DNA from: an uncultured Armatimonadota bacterium
Lineage (GTDB): Bacteria; Armatimonadota; Fimbriimonadia; Fimbriimonadales; Fimbriimonadaceae
DNA: 64,000 nt
Assembly (NCBI GenBank): GCA_903833215.1
Contig: CAILEM010000009.1
Span: 124,001-188,000, forward strand
Direction of reading: 5' to 3'
Part shown: in pieces, positions 18,493 to 28,151 of the stretch
Layout of the letters: every line of letters begins with the position of its first letter
Numbering within the stretch: position 1 is the stretch's first letter
The notes under the pieces: generated by a model
Database searches by the model: none
What the model was told of the DNA's origin: nothing
What the model saw: only the letters and a program-made list of their open reading frames with translations
Program-made: the position numbers and the translations under genes

Positions 18493-20196
18493 ATGAAATG
18501 CGATGTAGCTATCATCGGCGGCGGCCCCGCTGGTTCCACGGTTGGAGCACTATTGCGGAAGTATCATCCGTCGCTTGATGTGGTGATTTTGGAGCGTGAG
18601 ACGTTTCCTCGCGACCATGTTGGAGAGAGCATGCTCCCGGTAATCCCGCACATCCTGCATGAGATGGGAGCGTGGGACAAGGTTGAGGCAGCCAATTTCC
18701 CGATCAAGGTCGGGGCGACCTACCGATGGGGACAGCCGACGGACACCGACCTTTGGTATTTCTATTTTCTTCCCCAAGGCAACCTCAAGCCGGAACCCAG
18801 GCCAGCAAAGTTTAGCGGACAGCGGATGATGACGGCATTTCAAGTGGACCGTGCGGTTTACGACAAGATCCTCCTTGACCACGCCAAGGAACTTGGATGC
18901 CGTGTGTTTGAGAACACGAAGGTTTCCAAGGTTGCCCGTGCTGGTGATCGAATCGATCATCTCGATATCCTGGCGACGGGTGATGCTGCGGAGGAACTTG
19001 GCGAAGACACCGAGATTGAGGCACGCTACTATGTCGACGCTTCGGGTGGAAACAGCATCGTCCGGTCCACGATGGATGTGCCGGTACATTCGCCGACCTC
19101 GCTGCGCAATATCGCAATTTGGGATTATTGGATAAACGCCGAGTGGGCAGAGTCGGTTGGTGTGGGGGGAACCTACGTTCAGGTGATGAGTATCGACTGG
19201 GGGTGGCTGTGGTTCATTCCTCTCTCGGCAACCCGAACTTCTCTTGGATTGGTGACCTCGGCTGAGTATTACAAGGCATCTGGCGAATCGACGGAGGCTC
19301 TGTATAAGCGCGCTATTAGCGAGGAGCCACGCATTCGTGCGTTGGTCGAGAATGCAACCAATGAGAATCAACTTCAGGCCACAAAGGATTGGAGCTATAT
19401 TGCCGACCGCTTGGTTGGCGAAAATTGGTTTTTGGCGGGTGATGCTTGTGGGTTCGCCGACCCTATCTTGGCGGCGGGGATGAGCCTCGCCCAAATGGGG
19501 GCGCGTCGCGTTGCCTTCTCGATTCTTGAGCTGGTCCAGGGCTCCGTCGATGAGGATTGGATCAAAGGGCAGTACGAGAAAATCCAGCGAAAGAATATCG
19601 GCAACCACATTCGCTTTGCTGACTACTGGTATTCCGCGAATGGCCGATTCACCGACCTCAAGGAGTACTGCACCCAAATTGCCAAGGATGCGGGACTAAC
19701 GCTTGATGCCAATGCGGCATTTCAGTGGCTCGGGACAGGCGGCTTTTCGGATGAGATCAGCGGAATGCCGTTTGTGGGGAGCTATCGTCTGACGACGATT
19801 AAGGAGTTTACGTCGAAGTTTGCAGGAGAAACCACCGATTGGTCAGTACTCGATAACAACGTTTTCGAGCTTGATCTAGCTGGGGCGCACGAAGAGCAGT
19901 TAGCCGTCTATGAAAATGGCCACGTCGTCCGTGTGCCGTGCCTCGTGCGAGGAGACAAGGTCCTGCCCATCTACAAGATCTACGGGATCGTGTACAAGTC
20001 GCTTCAAAAGGAAAGCGAGATACAACTCCTCGCAGAGCGCTTTATGTATCAAGCGAGTCTGGACCGAATGCCGCCGTCGCCCGAGCTTGGTCAGTTCTGT
20101 ACCGAGACCTTGGAAGCAATGGTGACGGAGGGGTGGGTCAAGGCGTCGTACGATGCGACGTTACCGACATTGCGAGGGTATCCGACGGGAGGATAA
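18493..20196 (+). CDS. flavin-dependent halogenase-like oxidoreductase
   Basis: 567 residues of the tryptophan-halogenase/geranylgeranyl-reductase flavoprotein clan. FAD binding: GGGPAG (9-14), the conserved HVGESMLP (42-49) and the GDACGFADPILAAGM motif. Two hallmarks of halogenases over monooxygenases are present: Lys72 in the IKVGATYRWG segment (the catalytic-lysine position) and WLWFIP at 238-243, which fits the WxWxIP signature. It would use FADH2, O2 and halide on an unknown, perhaps carrier-bound or phenolic, substrate. No biosynthetic cluster, carrier protein or flavin reductase is next to it, so an oxygenase or reductase role cannot be excluded. The start is ATG 18493. Confidence 0.8.
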   Translation: MKCDVAIIGGGPAGSTVGALLRKYHPSLDVVILERETFPRDHVGESMLPVIPHILHEMGAWDKVEAANFPIKVGATYRWGQPTDTDLWYFYFLPQGNLKPEPRPAKFSGQRMMTAFQVDRAVYDKILLDHAKELGCRVFENTKVSKVARAGDRIDHLDILATGDAAEELGEDTEIEARYYVDASGGNSIVRSTMDVPVHSPTSLRNIAIWDYWINAEWAESVGVGGTYVQVMSIDWGWLWFIPLSATRTSLGLVTSAEYYKASGESTEALYKRAISEEPRIRALVENATNENQLQATKDWSYIADRLVGENWFLAGDACGFADPILAAGMSLAQMGARRVAFSILELVQGSVDEDWIKGQYEKIQRKNIGNHIRFADYWYSANGRFTDLKEYCTQIAKDAGLTLDANAAFQWLGTGGFSDEISGMPFVGSYRLTTIKEFTSKFAGETTDWSVLDNNVFELDLAGAHEEQLAVYENGHVVRVPCLVRGDKVLPIYKIYGIVYKSLQKESEIQLLAERFMYQASLDRMPPSPELGQFCTETLEAMVTEGWVKASYDATLPTLRGYPTGG

Positions 20197-20605
20197 ACAG
20201 GGCATGCCGTTCGGCTTGGGTATGAGATGGACATAAAACTTCGGTTGTAATCGGCAAAACGGCGGCTAGGGTTCCTTCTACCCTCACAGGGGAGAAGGTA
20301 AGGATGAGGGGTTGGCCATTCAAACGGTTCCGACGAAGTCGGGGCAATCCTTATCGAATTTAGCCGCGCAAGAAGTGCCTGATTCTCGGCGGAAAGCTAG
20401 GTCATAGAGGCCATTTAGAACACAAATTTGACCGCACGAAGCCAAGCATCTACGCAGCAATTCTCAACGAATGACTGTCTGCGAAAGCTCTGGATTCCGA
20501 GCCGCCAATCGTGCAAAGAACGCCTGGGATGTTGATTCTCGTCAGTGGCGGCATGCAGCGCCGATGTTTCCCAACCAAAAACAATTAGGCCCGATCGAGC
20601 AAGCA
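20197..20605. other. gene-free intergenic region with a hairpin
   Basis: 409 nt without a supportable gene. A hairpin at 20274-20298 (CCTTCTACCCT / AGGGGAGAAGG, 3-nt loop) lies about 80 nt after the halogenase stop and lacks a T-run; it resembles short intergenic palindromic repeats elsewhere in the window. Open frames here are short, Arg/Ser-rich and without ribosome sites. Confidence 0.6.
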
Positions 20606-20830
20606 TCAAACACGCTTTCGGTACCAGACATGTTCGCTGTTTTGCACTGTGGTCACAGCCAAGGGTTCCCACCCGTCTAGTGGTAGATGCTTTTCTAGCT
20701 CGTCCTCCTGAAGGAACTTTACTTCCCAATGGGTCGCACGAGGCGGTGCCTTATGTTGAGCTAGAACAGCCATGGACGAAGCGCACAGAACGCCCACAAC
20801 GAACGCAGAGAATATTCCGATGGACTTCAT
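20606..20830 (-). CDS. small secreted DUF4177-like protein
   Basis: 74 residues. A signal peptide (IGIFSAFVVGVLCASSMAVLAQ) is followed by a domain with WEVKFL, a Leu-rich helix, DGWEPLAV and a final VWYRKRV. This layout (W..K.., then L..GWE.V.., then aromatic-Lys-Arg end) matches the small DUF4177 fold. Function is unknown. It is a stand-alone gene between gene-free stretches; the AT-rich bases above 20835 may hold its promoter. Confidence 0.7.
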   Translation of the reverse strand: MKSIGIFSAFVVGVLCASSMAVLAQHKAPPRATHWEVKFLQEDELEKHLPLDGWEPLAVTTVQNSEHVWYRKRV

Positions 20831-21233
20831 ATCTTGTGTATTCTAAGCTGGCAATTAATAAGTTATTGCTAAAGCCCGACAATTCGTTTGAATTCGGACA
20901 CGGAGGTTTGAAATCACTTTCCACAGGTGGTTTTTGTCGAACATCGCAAGCATGGATTTGGCGGCACGCTTGGGTAGAAGTACATGTATTGACAAGGTTC
21001 GGGCGCAAAATTTCAGCCAGCCGTTTCGACCGCCAATGGTGAGTGATTAGGAGATCTCAAGGCTGGCACTAACCACGGTTTCCTGAAAAATGGTGCCAGG
21101 GGCACGCAGAACGGAGGCCATCCTCACCCTTCCCTCTCCTTCCGCGAGCGGAAAGAGAGGGGCCTGTTTACTAGTTTCTGCATTAATCCAACGGGCCGAT
21201 TTTGTGCACGGCTTCGTCCTTAAACTGTGGCAA
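20831..21233. other. gene-free intergenic region with a hairpin
   Basis: 403 nt without a gene I can support. An imperfect hairpin at 21132-21162 (CCCTCTCCTTCCGC / GGAAAGAGAGGG) lies about 70 nt beyond the stop of the carboxylase gene and could end its transcript, but no T-run follows on the minus strand. AT-rich sequence at 20835-20895 may be the promoter of the small secreted protein. Confidence 0.55.
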
Positions 21234-22856
21234 CTACATCCTGAATAAGCTAAATCCAGCAGGCTGGGTAGGTGCGTTCATCGATGCTTCAATACCCAGT
21301 GCCAAGACTCGCCGGGTGTCGACGGGGTCGATGATGCCGTCGTCCCATAGGCGTGCGGTGCTGAAGTAGGCGCTGGATTCGTCGGCGTATTTCTTGAGGG
21401 TCGGAGCCTTGAACGCTTCTTGCTCTTCGGGAGACAGTACGCCGCCTTTAAGTGCGAGCTGGTCCATCTTTACGGTAAGTAGCACATTCGCGGCTTGCTC
21501 GCCGCCCATCACGCTAATTCTGGCGTTTGGCCACATCCACAGCTGGCGTGGTCCGAAGGCACGTCCGCACATGCCGTAGTTTCCGGCACCGAAGCTGCCT
21601 CCGACGATCACTGTGAACTTGGGAACGTTGGCGGTGCTTACGGCGGTGACGAGCTTGGCGCCTTGCTTGGCGATGCCTTCATTTTCGTACTTGCGGCCCA
21701 CCATGAAGCCGGTGATGTTTTGCAGAAATACGATCGGAATTCCGCGCTGGCAACACAGTTCGATGAAGTGAGCCCCTTTGAGGGCGGACTCAGAGAAGAG
21801 AATGCCATCGTTCGCGATCACCCCAGCCATATGTCCGTAGAACCGGGCGAAGCCGCAAATGAGGGTGGTGCCGTATCTTGGTTTGAATTCGTGGAAGCGG
21901 CTTCCATCGACGACTCTGGCCAGGACTTCGCGCATCTTCATGGGCTGCTTGGCGTCGTGTGGCACGAGCGAATAGAGATCCTCTACGTTTTCGAGTGGTT
22001 CTTCAGCTTCTTCAGGTTGCTGTCGATTCCGAACTGCTTTTGCGTATTCTGCGCCCTTGGTTGCCTCGACGATGTTGCGGACGGTGTCGAGCGCGTGAGC
22101 GTCATCATCGGCCATGTGGTCGGCGACGCCACTGATGCGGGTGTGGACGTCGGCCCCTCCCAAGTCTTCCGAAGTGGTTTCTTCGCCGGTTGCCGCCTTC
22201 ACCAGAGGAGGTCCCCCTAAGAAGATCGTGCCTTGTCCCTTTACGATGACGGTTTCGTCACTCATAGCGGGGACGTAAGCGCCGCCTGCCGTACAGGAAC
22301 CCATAACGCAAGCAATCTGGGGGATGCCCTTTGCCGACATTTGAGCCTGGTTATAGAAAATGCGTCCGAAGTGCTCGCGATCTGGAAAGACTTCGCTCTG
22401 GAGGGGAAGAAATGCTCCGCCTGAATCCACGAGATAGATGCACGGAAGGTTATTCTCCAGCGCGATCTCTTGTGCGCGCAGGTGCTTCTTAACCGTGATG
22501 GGGAAGTAAGTGCCGCCCTTCACTGTGGCATCGTTGGCGATGACCACGCATTCACGCCCATGAACTCGTCCGATTCCGGTGACGATGCCAGCACCGGGAG
22601 CATCATCGTTGTACATCCCGTTTGCGGCGAGGGTGCTGAACTCTAGGAACGCTGAGCCTTGGTCGAGTAGAGCATCAATTCGCTCCCGGGCAAGGAGCTT
22701 TCCGCGTGCTTTGTGTTTCGCGAGGGCATCCGGGCCGCCGCCCTCCATCGTTTTGGCCGTTCGTTCGCGGTATTCGGCCATGATGGCGTCCATCACGGCT
22801 CGGTTGGCACGATACTCGTCGTCGTCGACGTTGACTTGCGAGATCAGGGGATCCAT
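21234..22856 (-). CDS. mccB: acyl-CoA carboxylase carboxyltransferase (beta) subunit, methylcrotonyl-CoA type
   Basis: 540 residues of the biotin-dependent carboxyltransferase family with both crotonase-like halves. The N half has [15 protein letters not shown] and the [24 protein letters not shown] region; the C half has [15 protein letters not shown] and [15 protein letters not shown]. These segments are typical of 3-methylcrotonyl-CoA carboxylase beta subunits (leucine breakdown); propionyl- or geranyl-CoA carboxylase is the alternative. The biotin carboxylase subunit is not in this window. The start at ATG 22856 has no clear Shine-Dalgarno. Divergent from the beta-propeller gene. Confidence 0.9.
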   Translation of the reverse strand: MDPLISQVNVDDDEYRANRAVMDAIMAEYRERTAKTMEGGGPDALAKHKARGKLLARERIDALLDQGSAFLEFSTLAANGMYNDDAPGAGIVTGIGRVHGRECVVIANDATVKGGTYFPITVKKHLRAQEIALENNLPCIYLVDSGGAFLPLQSEVFPDREHFGRIFYNQAQMSAKGIPQIACVMGSCTAGGAYVPAMSDETVIVKGQGTIFLGGPPLVKAATGEETTSEDLGGADVHTRISGVADHMADDDAHALDTVRNIVEATKGAEYAKAVRNRQQPEEAEEPLENVEDLYSLVPHDAKQPMKMREVLARVVDGSRFHEFKPRYGTTLICGFARFYGHMAGVIANDGILFSESALKGAHFIELCCQRGIPIVFLQNITGFMVGRKYENEGIAKQGAKLVTAVSTANVPKFTVIVGGSFGAGNYGMCGRAFGPRQLWMWPNARISVMGGEQAANVLLTVKMDQLALKGGVLSPEEQEAFKAPTLKKYADESSAYFSTARLWDDGIIDPVDTRRVLALGIEASMNAPTQPAGFSLFRM

Positions 22857-22933
22857 GTTGCGGGATTGTACCGGTGAGAATGTCCGCGAAATTCTGTGTT
22901 AACAGAACGTTTCCTCGGAGTACGCTTGCATGC

Positions 22934-25498
22934 ATGAGGGTTGGCAGGATTTCGATGGGACTGGGGTTGGTCGTCGTGGCTGGAATCGCTTGTACGGTGG
23001 TGAAGCAAGGGGACGATTCGACGCGGATCGTGACCGGGAAGTTCATTTCACCGACCGGGGAGCAGGTTGAGGTCGGCAGTTCGCCAGTCAACATGAAGAT
23101 GAGCCCTGACGGGCGGTTCATTGCTGTTACGGACTGTGGGTTTCGCGAGCAGTTGACGATTCTTGACGCAAACAATGGGCACGTTCTTAGCAAACGAACC
23201 TTTGCTGGTGTTCGAAGCGAACCCAGCGGATTGTATTACGGCTTAGCCTTCACTCAGGTGGCCGGCAAGACCCTGCTTTACGTGTCTCGCGGCGCTCAAG
23301 ACTTGATTTCCATTTACGAAGTTGCGCCCGATGGCACAACAAGCGCGTCAGGCGAAATCAGTAACCCAGCACCCGAGACTGCGGCTCGATTGCCACATCA
23401 CATTGCCGGAATCGCTGCCAGCGCAGATGGCAGTCGGATTTATGCTGTGAACAACCAGACCCACGCCTATAACGGAATGCACGGCTCAGTAACGGCTTTC
23501 AGTCGCGATGGCAAGCTTCTCAAGGAATACGCGACCGGTGGATATCCGATGGACGTTGCGTATGCAGCGTCGCCATCCCACATGAGCAAGCTGTTTGTGA
23601 GCAACGAACGCGACGGGAATATCACTGCGGTTGACCTCGCATCTGGAACCACGGAAACGATCAAGACCGGTGCAAACCCGGTATCGCTACTGCTAAACAA
23701 GGATCAGACGAAGCTGTATGTAAGCAACTCCTGTGGAGACACTGTGAGCGTGGTGGACACCGCAAGCAACCGAGTCACTCAAACGATCCTTATTCGAATC
23801 GGTGATCTGAAAGGGTTGCCGGGGGCAACTCCCCTTGGCTCTTCACTCTCAGCAGATGAATCAACCCTTTACGTGGCACTCGCCGATGCAAATGCGGTTG
23901 CAGTCGTGGACTTGAAGGCGAACAAACTTAGTGGATTCATTCCGGCGGGATGGGGGCCGACCGCGGCCATCGTGAGTCCAAACGGATCACATCTGTTCGT
24001 GTCGAACGCAAAGGGAGTCGCTACAAGAAACCCCAATAACAAGCGAGTTCGAAACTGGGATCAGTACCCGCCGAACATTCTTGAGGGAACGGTTTCGTTC
24101 ATTGATCTGCCTTATGCCCTCAAAGACCTAGCGGCATCGACTTCGACGGTTTTGGCAAACAACATGGCGGTGGGAGGAGTCGAGCGAAAGAATCAAAAGG
24201 CTTTCGTCAATCCCGGTATCGACCATGTGGTTTATATCATCAAAGAGAACCGAACCTACGATCAGGTTCTCGGCGACGATAAGCGTGGGAATGGCGACCC
24301 AAGCATCTGTCTGTTTCCGAAAGAGGTGACTCCGAACCAGCATGCTCTTGCTGAGCGGTTCGTATTGCTCGATAACTTCTATGTTTGCGCAGAAGTCTCG
24401 TTTGATGGCTGGTCATGGTCCACGCAGGGAATTGCGAACCCTTACATCGAGCGGAACGTTCCGTACAACTACAGTGGACGCGGACGCACCTACGACTCCG
24501 AGGGTGAGAACAGCAACGTACCGATTGACTTGCTCGGAATCCATGATGTGTCTGCCGGTCCCAACGGATTCATCTGGGATCAATGTGCCAAACAGAATGT
24601 TTCCTATCGAAACTACGGGTTCTTCTTGGCAAACAAGAGCACGGTGAAGGACCCTAAGACAGGGAAGCCTTTAACGGAAAACAATACGCCTTCCAAGAAG
24701 AACTTGCTTGGGCATAGCAACACTGACTTTCTCCAGTTCGACACGGCCTTCGCCGACAGTGACGCATGGACCAAATATGGACTTCCCAAGGCACCGCGTC
24801 AGATGGCGACCTACGGCACGCACAAGGATTCAAGCCGAGTTTCGGTATGGAAGCGAGACTTCGACGAATTCGTTAAGAACAACAACATGCCTCGGTTCTC
24901 GATGCTTCGGCTGATGAGGGATCACACGGCGGGAACTGGCGCTGGGCAAACCTCTCCAAGAGGCATGGTCGCCGATAACGACTATGCAGTGGGGCAAGTC
25001 GTCGATGCGATCAGCCACAGCCAGTATTGGAAGAACACCGTCATTTGTGTGTTGGAGGACGATGCACAAGCTGGGTTCGATCACGTGGACTGCCATCGGT
25101 CGATCGCATTTGTCATCAGCCCTTGGATTGAGAAAGGCACCCTCGACAGCCACTTCTATAACACCGACAGCATGCTTCGAACCATGGAGTTAGTCTTGGG
25201 ACTCAAGCCGTTGAGCCAATACGATGCTGTTGCGAGCCCGATTAATGTGTTTGCGAAAGGGGTTAAGAACTCAGAACCCTATAACGCGATTCTGCCTGCA
25301 AAGGAGATTATTGGCGAGGTCAACAAGAGAACCGCCTACCGATCAAAGGATAGTGACAAGTTGATCGCTCGGTTCAAGGAAGACTCGGCACCGGATATCG
25401 AGTTGAACGACATTCTTTGGGGTGCTGTCAAGGGAGCGAATGCTCCGAGGCCAGTTCTGCGAGGAGCCCAGTGGAAAGCGGCAGTGGATCGCGACTAA
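22934..25498 (+). CDS. exported YncE-like beta-propeller / phosphoesterase protein
   Basis: About 854 residues from ATG 22934 (the frame opens at 22874). An N-terminal hydrophobic segment with GIAC could be a lipoprotein or Sec signal. Residues about 40-400 are a seven-bladed YVTN/YncE-type propeller (repeats such as SPDGRFIAVTD, KLYVSNSCGDTVSVVDTASN, TLYVALADANAVAVVD). The rest is a phosphoesterase/alkaline-phosphatase-superfamily domain: HVVYIIKENRTYDQVLGD, with Thr in ENRTYD at the nucleophile position, then FVLLDNFY, VLEDDAQAG.DHVDCHR and FVISPW. Such two-domain proteins are common exported phosphatases of unknown substrate. Confidence 0.85.
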   Translation: MRVGRISMGLGLVVVAGIACTVVKQGDDSTRIVTGKFISPTGEQVEVGSSPVNMKMSPDGRFIAVTDCGFREQLTILDANNGHVLSKRTFAGVRSEPSGLYYGLAFTQVAGKTLLYVSRGAQDLISIYEVAPDGTTSASGEISNPAPETAARLPHHIAGIAASADGSRIYAVNNQTHAYNGMHGSVTAFSRDGKLLKEYATGGYPMDVAYAASPSHMSKLFVSNERDGNITAVDLASGTTETIKTGANPVSLLLNKDQTKLYVSNSCGDTVSVVDTASNRVTQTILIRIGDLKGLPGATPLGSSLSADESTLYVALADANAVAVVDLKANKLSGFIPAGWGPTAAIVSPNGSHLFVSNAKGVATRNPNNKRVRNWDQYPPNILEGTVSFIDLPYALKDLAASTSTVLANNMAVGGVERKNQKAFVNPGIDHVVYIIKENRTYDQVLGDDKRGNGDPSICLFPKEVTPNQHALAERFVLLDNFYVCAEVSFDGWSWSTQGIANPYIERNVPYNYSGRGRTYDSEGENSNVPIDLLGIHDVSAGPNGFIWDQCAKQNVSYRNYGFFLANKSTVKDPKTGKPLTENNTPSKKNLLGHSNTDFLQFDTAFADSDAWTKYGLPKAPRQMATYGTHKDSSRVSVWKRDFDEFVKNNNMPRFSMLRLMRDHTAGTGAGQTSPRGMVADNDYAVGQVVDAISHSQYWKNTVICVLEDDAQAGFDHVDCHRSIAFVISPWIEKGTLDSHFYNTDSMLRTMELVLGLKPLSQYDAVASPINVFAKGVKNSEPYNAILPAKEIIGEVNKRTAYRSKDSDKLIARFKEDSAPDIELNDILWGAVKGANAPRPVLRGAQWKAAVDRD

Positions 25499-25553
25499 AT
25501 TCGATTTTGGCTGGTTGGAATCCGTGTGATTTCAGGCAGTCAAATGAGATCGG

Positions 25554-25781
25554 TTACCGGGGTTGGAGGACTGGACTCTTGGTGATTCGGTTCAGGAAGG
25601 CAGCGCGGACACGCACTCGATCTTTATCAATCGTAGATGCATAGGTGGCACCTTCTTGGGCAAGCCGAGCGTGTCTCAGCAGAGACTCGGCGTGCTGAAC
25701 GATGTAGTCCAGGTCGAGCTCAGGTTCGCGCAGATTTCGCTGAATAGCGATGCACTCTTCGAGCATATGTTGTAGGGGCAT
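25554..25781 (-). CDS. small hypothetical protein next to the sigma-CHAT operon
   Basis: 75 residues from ATG 25781, helical, with LEECIAIQRNLREPELDLDYIVQHAESLLRHA; it reads like a short helical-bundle or adaptor protein. The open frame continues upstream to 25952 but that part overlaps the divergent sigma-like gene and is unlikely to be translated. No strong ribosome site. It is divergent from the sigma-CHAT operon and may share its control region; a functional link is only positional. Confidence 0.5.
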   Translation of the reverse strand: MPLQHMLEECIAIQRNLREPELDLDYIVQHAESLLRHARLAQEGATYASTIDKDRVRVRAAFLNRITKSPVLQPR

Positions 25782-25831
25782 GTCATAAATTATTGGTTGA
25801 AGGGGGGCACCTTGCCAGTCCCACCTTTGGG

Positions 25832-25850
25832 TTACCCGCAACCAGGGTAA
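25832..25850. promoter_or_regulatory. possible operator: TTACCC-N7-GGGTAA inverted repeat
   Basis: A perfect 6-bp inverted repeat with a 7-nt spacer in the 137-nt gap between the divergent small ORF and the sigma-like gene, about 69 nt before the latter's start. It could be a dimer-binding site; chance occurrence is possible. Confidence 0.3.
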
Positions 25851-25918
25851 ATCTGCCCAACAATGCTCTTGATTTGGAGCCAAAGTAGCGATAACGTGGC
25901 GTACACTTCGAAGCGAGA

Positions 25919-27046
25919 ATGAGTACGCCTTCAGACAGATTGATCGCGGCACTTGAGTTGTTTTCGAGCAAAGTAGATTCCACGCGTGAAGAGGGATTTT
26001 CCAGGCTTGTGGCTCGGAGTCGTCCGTTCCTCAATTCTCTGCTCGCGAACTCGCTAAGGTCCGAGTCGGATCGAGAAGACATCATTCAGCAAATCTTCCA
26101 GCGTGTGTGGAAATCCCGCGAACGATTTGAATTCACGACAGTTGGTGCATGGTGGCGATTTCTGCGAACGATGACGCGCAATTGCTTGATTGACCACGTC
26201 AGATCTCAATCCGAGACTGCCAGCCTAGAGGACCTAGAACTCCAGGATATTCCACCTGCCGAAATCGAAATGGTCGATGCCGTAGTTGAGGCGATGGAGG
26301 ACCGTCGCCTTTTGTATCGCCTGGCAGATGAGCTATTTCTTGACCTGCCACAGGGCATATCTGATTCGTTGCGGACGCACCATTTGCTCGCAGCCAAACT
26401 TTTCCTGATTGATCGAATGCCATGGCAAACCGTGTGTCGAATCATGAATTCGCAGACAAACGAATTTGAACTCATGGGGAGGAGCGACCTAGACCGAATC
26501 GTGTCGGATCCATCGCTGATACGTCATTTGGCTTTCACAGAGCTGCATTGGGAAAACGAACAACTCTGTGCTTACCTTCTTGAGATCGGTAGTGATCCAG
26601 GTAAAGACAGCCTGGGGCTAGAGAATCCATGGTCAGAGGAGCAGAAAGAGGCGATTCAACTGCGATTTCAGTACGCCCTGCTGCTTGATCAAATATTGAG
26701 TCGTTTAGGTACTTCTGTAAATAAATCAGAATTAGTTGCAATTTTTGATAGGTGCGTGCAACTTTTTCCGTTTGTAGAGATCATGTATCGCCTTCGCCAA
26801 AACGTTGGGCCGGTTAAGGGGGGCCTTGACCAGTTGGCCTCACCTGGACTCTGGCACCGCATGGTGTTCCAGTATCATTGCCACAACGCTCTACCCCAAA
26901 AGGATATCCTCGATCGAACTGCTGGCGCCGCACAAGCTGCTGGTACCGATGTTACACCTGGCAAATTAAACGTTGGCCTTAGCAATGGCCGATTGTTTAA
27001 GAAGTTAGCAGACTACTATCTTCAGAGAGGTTCTGATGGTTATTAG
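25919..27046 (+). CDS. sigma-70-like regulator with atypical C-terminal region
   Basis: 375 residues. Residues about 25-96 are a sigma-70 region 2 of the ECF kind (SDREDIIQQIFQRVWKSRE, then GAWWRFLRTMTRNCLIDHVR). A weak region-4-like stretch may lie at 143-178 (LPQGISDSLR then FLIDRMPWQTVCRIMN), but the usual helix-turn-helix is not convincing. About 190 further residues follow, far longer than normal ECF factors (about 180-200 aa), ending with LNVGLSNGRLFKKLADYYL, which may be a second DNA-binding or docking helix pair. It overlaps the next gene by 11 nt, and the CHAT gene follows. I infer a dedicated transcription regulator of this operon; direct promoter recognition is unproven. Confidence 0.75.
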   Translation: MSTPSDRLIAALELFSSKVDSTREEGFSRLVARSRPFLNSLLANSLRSESDREDIIQQIFQRVWKSRERFEFTTVGAWWRFLRTMTRNCLIDHVRSQSETASLEDLELQDIPPAEIEMVDAVVEAMEDRRLLYRLADELFLDLPQGISDSLRTHHLLAAKLFLIDRMPWQTVCRIMNSQTNEFELMGRSDLDRIVSDPSLIRHLAFTELHWENEQLCAYLLEIGSDPGKDSLGLENPWSEEQKEAIQLRFQYALLLDQILSRLGTSVNKSELVAIFDRCVQLFPFVEIMYRLRQNVGPVKGGLDQLASPGLWHRMVFQYHCHNALPQKDILDRTAGAAQAAGTDVTPGKLNVGLSNGRLFKKLADYYLQRGSDGY

Positions 27047-28127
27047 CGAATCCGAAGAGGGGCTGTCTGCAGCCTCGGTGAGCCTGTTGTGTGCGGTAGC
27101 TGCGACACGAATCGCACCTGACTCGGCGGGCAGTGTTCCCAAGCGTGAACTCGTCCGCTACATAGCAGGAGTGCTTTCGAGCCAGGAAGCTCAGAAGATC
27201 GAAGAGGGCGCGGTGGCCAGACCAACCACACGCTATGAACTGTCGAAAACTCTTGCGCTGGTCGAAAGCTATTGCAATACGCCCTATTCGGCCTTGGGTC
27301 TGGGGCCCGTCGGAGTCAGTGAGGATTTTGAATCCATCCTAGAGTGGAATGCAGTAGTCGAAAATCATGTTCGTGTTATAAGCCACGAACTCCAAGGAGC
27401 GACTCCCACCACTTGGGCAGCACTGTCAAAACTTTCGAAGCAAGGGGCAGACGGCTATCTTGCCGCCAAAACCATTTGGGGTGCATTCTTTTCGACGTTA
27501 AGCATGACTTCGGGTCCACTGAAACTTGGATTTGGATATCGGCGTGGGGCAACTGGTTCGATCGAGCCACTTAAGCTCTTCACCAGGCTTGAAGCAAGCG
27601 TCCTTGATTCTGGTGACTTGGAGATCTTTGCGGAAGCAAAGCCTGGGACAACTGACCGTGCCGTGTATTTTGGTTTCTCACACCAAAGGAGAGCATTGCC
27701 CCTGGTGGAAGGGATGCTACTTAACGGTCAAGTCAAATTGACCATTGATGGCTTTGGTGGATTTCTTCGGTTGCCTGTTGGGCCAGTATCCAGAAACTCC
27801 CTCACCGCCCGATTTGAGGATTGGCCCGATGAATGCAAGTTTGGGCAAATTCTTGTTCAACCTTGGGGTGGAACAAGCCCATCTGTTGAGCTTCCGATCA
27901 TCAGTGACGGGAAGTTACTGCTCCCAAGTCGTTTTGAAGATCCGCAACTGGAGGGACAATGGGAGCTACTTTTGGCGGTGACGCCGAATTGCTGGCAAAT
28001 GTTGGCCCATTTTGATATAAAGTGTGAGTTCGGAAGGCGGCAAGTACTATCGGCAGATTTGCCGGGGACTGTCAGGGAGGGCCCTTTCGGAGGCGCACTT
28101 TGGTTACGACGGCAATTGCCTCGGTGA
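27036..28127 (+). CDS. unrecognised protein between sigma-like and CHAT genes
   Basis: 363 residues with no family I recognise and no signal peptide or membrane span. The N-terminal third is helical, with VPKRELVRYIAGVLSSQEAQ and then KIEEGAVARPTTRYELSK. That layout loosely recalls the N-terminal helices of anti-sigma factors (LVRYI.G.LS..E...IE), but the zinc-binding His/Cys residues are absent. The C-terminal 190 residues look all-beta. ATG 27036 has an AGAGAGG at a good distance and overlaps the end of the sigma-like gene, so translation is probably coupled. A sensor or anti-sigma role is inference from position and weak pattern only. Confidence 0.7.
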   Translation: MVISESEEGLSAASVSLLCAVAATRIAPDSAGSVPKRELVRYIAGVLSSQEAQKIEEGAVARPTTRYELSKTLALVESYCNTPYSALGLGPVGVSEDFESILEWNAVVENHVRVISHELQGATPTTWAALSKLSKQGADGYLAAKTIWGAFFSTLSMTSGPLKLGFGYRRGATGSIEPLKLFTRLEASVLDSGDLEIFAEAKPGTTDRAVYFGFSHQRRALPLVEGMLLNGQVKLTIDGFGGFLRLPVGPVSRNSLTARFEDWPDECKFGQILVQPWGGTSPSVELPIISDGKLLLPSRFEDPQLEGQWELLLAVTPNCWQMLAHFDIKCEFGRRQVLSADLPGTVREGPFGGALWLRRQLPR

Positions 28128-28151
28128 CAACCACGTGCGCCGATCTATGGC

